Origin: Ceratobasidium sp. AG-K
Taxonomy: Eukaryota > Basidiomycota > Agaricomycetes > Cantharellales > Ceratobasidiaceae
Assembly: GCA_037039685.1 (NCBI GenBank)
Contig: JAWNGF010000005.1
Location: forward strand, 1,426,001 to 1,490,000
Reading direction: 5' to 3'
Length of the DNA stretch: 64,000 nucleotides
Below the pieces are notes generated by a model. It saw only the letters and a list, made by a program, of their open reading frames with translations, was not told where the DNA came from and ran no database searches. Made by a program: the position numbers and the translations under genes. Positions 61,077 to 64,000 of the stretch are shown here, piece by piece. Each line of letters opens with the position of its first letter. Position 1 is the stretch's first letter.

Positions 61077-61086
61077 GAGGGGGTAA

Positions 61087-61499
61087 TGTCATGAGCTGAC
61101 TAAGCTCAGACATTTTATTCTGATTTTATATCTTTTTTTCCGAACACTTTCCTTTTTTGGTACAAATGTCCTCTGGCGCTTAACTTGTATCATGTGATGT
61201 ATTTGTCTTTTCATTTGATATTGGTGATACTTCCGGAACTTCCAGAATGTTGAGTCATACCTCTTATCTTGCTTATCATCGGTTGTACTCGGCTTTCCCA
61301 CACTGATAGATGATGACGTGGCCTTGATCTCACGTGTATATAAACCCAGAGGTCAAGCCGGTTAACGACAAGGCTTGACCTCTTCTCCACTAGGACTTGC
61401 CTATTCAACTCTTTTACTATCACTACTCCTTGGGTTCTAAAGACTTGTCTAAGTCGAACCCCTTAACTCTTATATACCTAATTGACCCAAGTCGGGACA
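61087..61499 (+). repeat. E6 3' LTR, family L4
   Basis: 413 bp, preceded by the purine tract GAGGGGGTAA (61077-61086) and followed by CCCAT at 61500-61504. Confidence 0.93.
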
Positions 61500-61504
61500 C
61501 CCAT

Positions 61505-61945
61505 GATGTGGTCTGTCCTCCATGTGATAGTTTTTGAGCGCCAGTCAATGATTGGGTTAGCTTCTTCTAACCACCCTAGTCCTAAGATAAGACGTGTATC
61601 CCCAGTTGGCATAGCAAAGAAATTCTGCCTAAAGCTTCTCCCTTCCAGGTCAAACTTTAGATTGACCTTGAATTGGATTTGATGTGGTAATTCTTTTCCT
61701 TGAATCCCAATGACTTTTCTGGGTGTTAGTAGCTCAATTAGAGGTATGGCGTTTGAGTGTGCCTAGGTAATGTTGATAAAGTTTTTGAAGCGCCTGAGTC
61801 AATAAGGGTGGGAATGGGTTCTGTGATTCCAGTAACATTTGTGTAGACAACTATTGATTTGTTTGTTGCTTTAAGGTACATTGTTTCCGTTATTGGTTCT
61901 TTGGTCTCTCCACACACAGTTAGAGGGAGACCCCGTCTTTTTCTG
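61505..61945 (-). pseudogene. E5 pol, N-terminal part: protease
   Basis: Minus strand: RRGLPLTVCGETKEP at the gag-pol overlap, protease LIDSGASKT, and the conserved RLILGLGWLEEANPIIDW segment, then the E6 insertion. The frame breaks shortly after the protease site (about 61740). The GGTCTC / GAGACC hairpin of the gag-pol junction is preserved at about 61899-61928. Confidence 0.78.
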
Positions 61946-62323
61946 ACTCTGGTTTGCTCTCCAGTTTTCCCTTGCCTCCCTTTAGGTTTGGTTCCTCCTT
62001 CTTCCATTCCTTTTCAGGACATTTTGCTAGCAGGTGCTTGTCTGATCCGCATTTTAGGCAGCGTTTTGAGGAAATTCTTGCCTTGTATATGTTGTCAGGA
62101 AGCCTCTTTGTGGAACTGGAGGATGCCAGTGTTGTCTTTTGTCCCGTGGTATTTTTGATGGATTGTAGTTTTTGATCAATGGAGATTACCATTGAGATCC
62201 ATTGGTCAAGAGATAGTCCTTGCTCTGTTCTGTCTTTGTTGATTAGAGTTAATTCAAATTGAGCTAGTTTGGTTTTCACTTTGGGTTTCAATCCTTCTTT
62301 GAATTGGTTGATTAAGGCTTCCT
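61920..62323 (-). pseudogene. E5 gag, C-terminal part
   Basis: Minus-strand frame ending at TAA 61922-61920. Contains EALINQFKEGLKPKVKTKLAQFE and a knuckle CLKCGSDKHLLAKC (Gly before His changed). Joined to 62826 onward once the solo L1 LTR is removed. Confidence 0.8.
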
Positions 62324-62820
62324 TGTTGTGACCTGTCCCTCCCTCTGTCTCTGTCTGCAGTCTCATGGCTTGTACTGGCGCCTTAAGCGCCCCTTCCCTT
62401 TGTTGAGCCCTCTCCCTTGTTCAGTAAGATGTATGGATGACGTGTCACCATGAGTCATATGACTCATGCTGTTTTCTATTGGCTGGTCTGTGCAGCCCCC
62501 TTTATGACTTGGACTTTGACTCAGACTTGTGACTCATGTATATACTATGACTCACTTGTTTTCTGAGTATATATACTGGCTTGCAAGCATGGTCATCCCC
62601 AGCTTGCTTTGCCTTGTCAACTCTCCCTGCAGTGTGATCAGAGGCACTTGGCTACTTAGCCTTTAGCGCAGCCACTTGGACTTAGGAGCTAGTGACTTGT
62701 ACTGACAAGGCTAGCGTTTGTCCACCTTAGTGAGAGAGTCTTAGAAGACTTATCACATATTGTTCCACATCTCAAAGGCCATTAGCAGTCGTCAACCATA
62801 GGCATTAGCAGGTTGCGACA
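62324..62820 (+). repeat. Solo L1 LTR inserted in E5 gag
   Basis: 497 bp, TGTTGTGACC...GGTTGCGACA, flanked by TTCCT at 62319-62323 and 62821-62825, with E5 gag on both sides. Carries the same TGACTCA cluster and TATATATA box as E1. Confidence 0.93.
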
Positions 62821-62825
62821 TTCCT

Positions 62826-64000
62826 GACCCCAGTTAATGTCCACTAGGAGATATCAGAATTCTGACACGTAGTTTGCTACCAAGTTGTTCTGTCTACGTT
62901 TCCTGATATCTGCTTTGGCCTTCACCTTTCTATTGGGGTTGCTGAATTGTTCCATAAAGTGGGACTTGAAACTTTCCCATGAGATTAGGTTCTTGTTGTG
63001 TTCTCCTTTGTTCAGGGATTGTAGTAGCACTTGAGCCCAATGCGTAGTGGCTTTGTTTTCTGATTTGAAGTAGGCTAGTGCTTCACGGATTCTTTCTTTG
63101 TGGGAGTTGTATTGGTCTCCAAGTCAAACAAAGTAGCTTCCATTTGTGTGATGAACATTTTGGAGCCTTCTCCTTTCTTCCCGTTGAAGGAATCTGGGCA
63201 TGTAACTTTAGGACAACGTGTTCCTCCACTGGAGGTAGGGTTCTCAGTGAGTTGTTGGAGTCTTTGTTCTAATTCCTTGATCCTGGTAGATTCTGCTTCT
63301 GGGTGTGGTGGGTAATTTGATTGTCTGGACGGATTCTCAGCGTGTAATGATGCTTTGTCCATTTCTTCTCAAGGATTGTTGATAGCTTCTGGTATTGTGG
63401 TGATTTGCATAGTATTGGCAGTTCCTTCTTGTTGTAGGTTCTCCAAGCCTTGTATTACAGCTTCATTCCATTTGAGATGTCCTTGCCTGGTGGTGTCAAG
63501 TTCTTTGCGTATGTTGTTTACAAGTCCTTGTGTGTTTGTAACTTTGTTTTGAAGATGGGTGACGTCTTGTCCAACTAGGAAGGTGTTATGTTTGCTGTTC
63601 CTTGCGGCATTGAGAATATCCGTGAGGGTTCCTTGAAGGCTGTTGATGGAATTATTGAAGATCTGCTGGTTATTTGCTAATACCTGAGTGGCCTGTTCTA
63701 ACCCATTGAGTCTTTTGTCAATCACTATTCTCATTCCGTCAATGACCCTTAAGAGTGTGTTGTGTCTTCCAAGGTGAAGATCATCAAGATCATCAAGATT
63801 GCCAATTACGGTTCTACTGCTGGAGCTGGAACTTGAACTGAGACTTCCAGGTATGTCTTGGTCCTCAGTTGTTGGTTGCTGGGAAAATCCTTGTGGCACA
63901 TATGGCGGTGCAAGGTTTACAGGTGTTACGGCCTGGGAGCTTATTGGGATAGGACCTGCATTGGTGATAGTGCCTCTGATCTGGGGAACTTGCGGAGTAT
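62826..64000 (-). pseudogene. E5 gag, N-terminal and central part, cut by the window edge
   Basis: Reads in from the right edge: VPQIRGTITNAG, APPYVPQGFSQQ, poly-Ser tract, RHNTLLRVIDGMR helices, then TGA at 63371-63369 followed by EEMDKASLH, the same stop position as E7. The gag core (PDSFNGKKGEGSKMF) is followed by a frameshift near 63125. A TGA in the NYVSEF-YLL segment near 62860 replaces the CGA of E7. Confidence 0.82.

Larger units (their letters stand above)
47344..61499 (+). mobile_element. E6: Ty3/gypsy retrotransposon, family L4, split by E7
   Basis: LTRs 47344-47756 and 61087-61499 (413 bp each, about two differences by eye), duplication CCCAT (47339-47343, 61500-61504). About 6.9 kb without E7 (52782-60026 plus one CTATG copy). 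Gag is intact; pol has an RT deletion, two single-base indels and the E7 insertion. Confidence 0.94.
43019..64000 (-). mobile_element. E5: Ty3/gypsy retrotransposon, family L3, minus strand, runs off the window
   Basis: Segments 43019-47343, 61505-62323 and 62826-64000, with E6 (47344-61499, CCCAT) and a solo L1 LTR (62324-62820, TTCCT) inserted. Inserted in the 3' LTR of E3, its own family, in opposite orientation. 3' LTR, purine tract, accessory gene, pol and most of gag are present; the gag start and 5' LTR are beyond 64000. Confidence 0.87.

Overview
The window looks like a repeat-rich stretch of a filamentous basidiomycete genome (Agaricomycetes; a Rhizoctonia-like fungus is my inference). 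The grounds are short 55-58 bp GT-AG introns in the host-type genes, chromodomain-bearing Ty3/gypsy retrotransposons, and C>T/G>A decay at CpG. No bacterial-type signals, rRNA or tRNA were seen.

Region 1 (1-7.6 kb) is host-type sequence. It holds a fold-back element with inverted arms (149-372), a long stretch with no recognisable gene, a relic of a C2H2 finger (2124-2423, minus), two tandem C2H2 zinc-finger genes on the plus strand (2808-4365 and 4692-5921) and a third convergent copy on the minus strand (6349-7178). All three keep an intron at the same place, inside the linker between finger 1 and finger 2. CpG is common in the two plus-strand genes and scarce in the third.

Region 2 (7.6-64 kb) is a stack of nested LTR retrotransposons, resolved here by exact 5-bp target duplications. 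E0 (minus, LTR family L2) is the oldest host element. E1 (plus, L1; duplication CTAGC) sits in E0, and E2 (minus, L2; CAAAG) sits in E1. Further along E0 are a solo L3 LTR (CACAG) and then E3 (plus, L3). E3 was hit in pol by E4 (plus, L4; CAATC) and in its 3' LTR by E5 (minus, L3, running off the right edge). E5 contains E6 (plus, L4; CCCAT), which contains E7 (plus, L3; CTATG), and also a solo L1 LTR (TTCCT). The deepest path is E0 > E3 > E5 > E6 > E7. Removing E2, E4 or E7 in silico restores the reading frame of the interrupted gag or pol, which confirms the model.

The elements share a plan. Gag carries a zinc knuckle. Pol (protease-RT-RNase H-integrase-GPF-chromodomain) lies in the -1 frame relative to gag. 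In families L1, L2 and L3 a third accessory gene lies in the -1 frame relative to pol, overlaps the pol 3' end and starts at a conserved ATG just before the 3' polypurine tract. Family L4 lacks it and instead has two open frames without ATG upstream of gag. In all four families the primer-binding site is complementary to 12 nt of the LTR just downstream of the TATA box, which indicates Tf1-like self-priming. L2 elements carry internal copies of their polypurine tract. L1 and L3 LTRs carry clusters of TGACTCA (Gcn4/AP-1-type) sites. Most elements are dead through Arg-to-TGA nonsense changes. E7 (pol open), E4 (pol open) and E6 (gag open) are the youngest.
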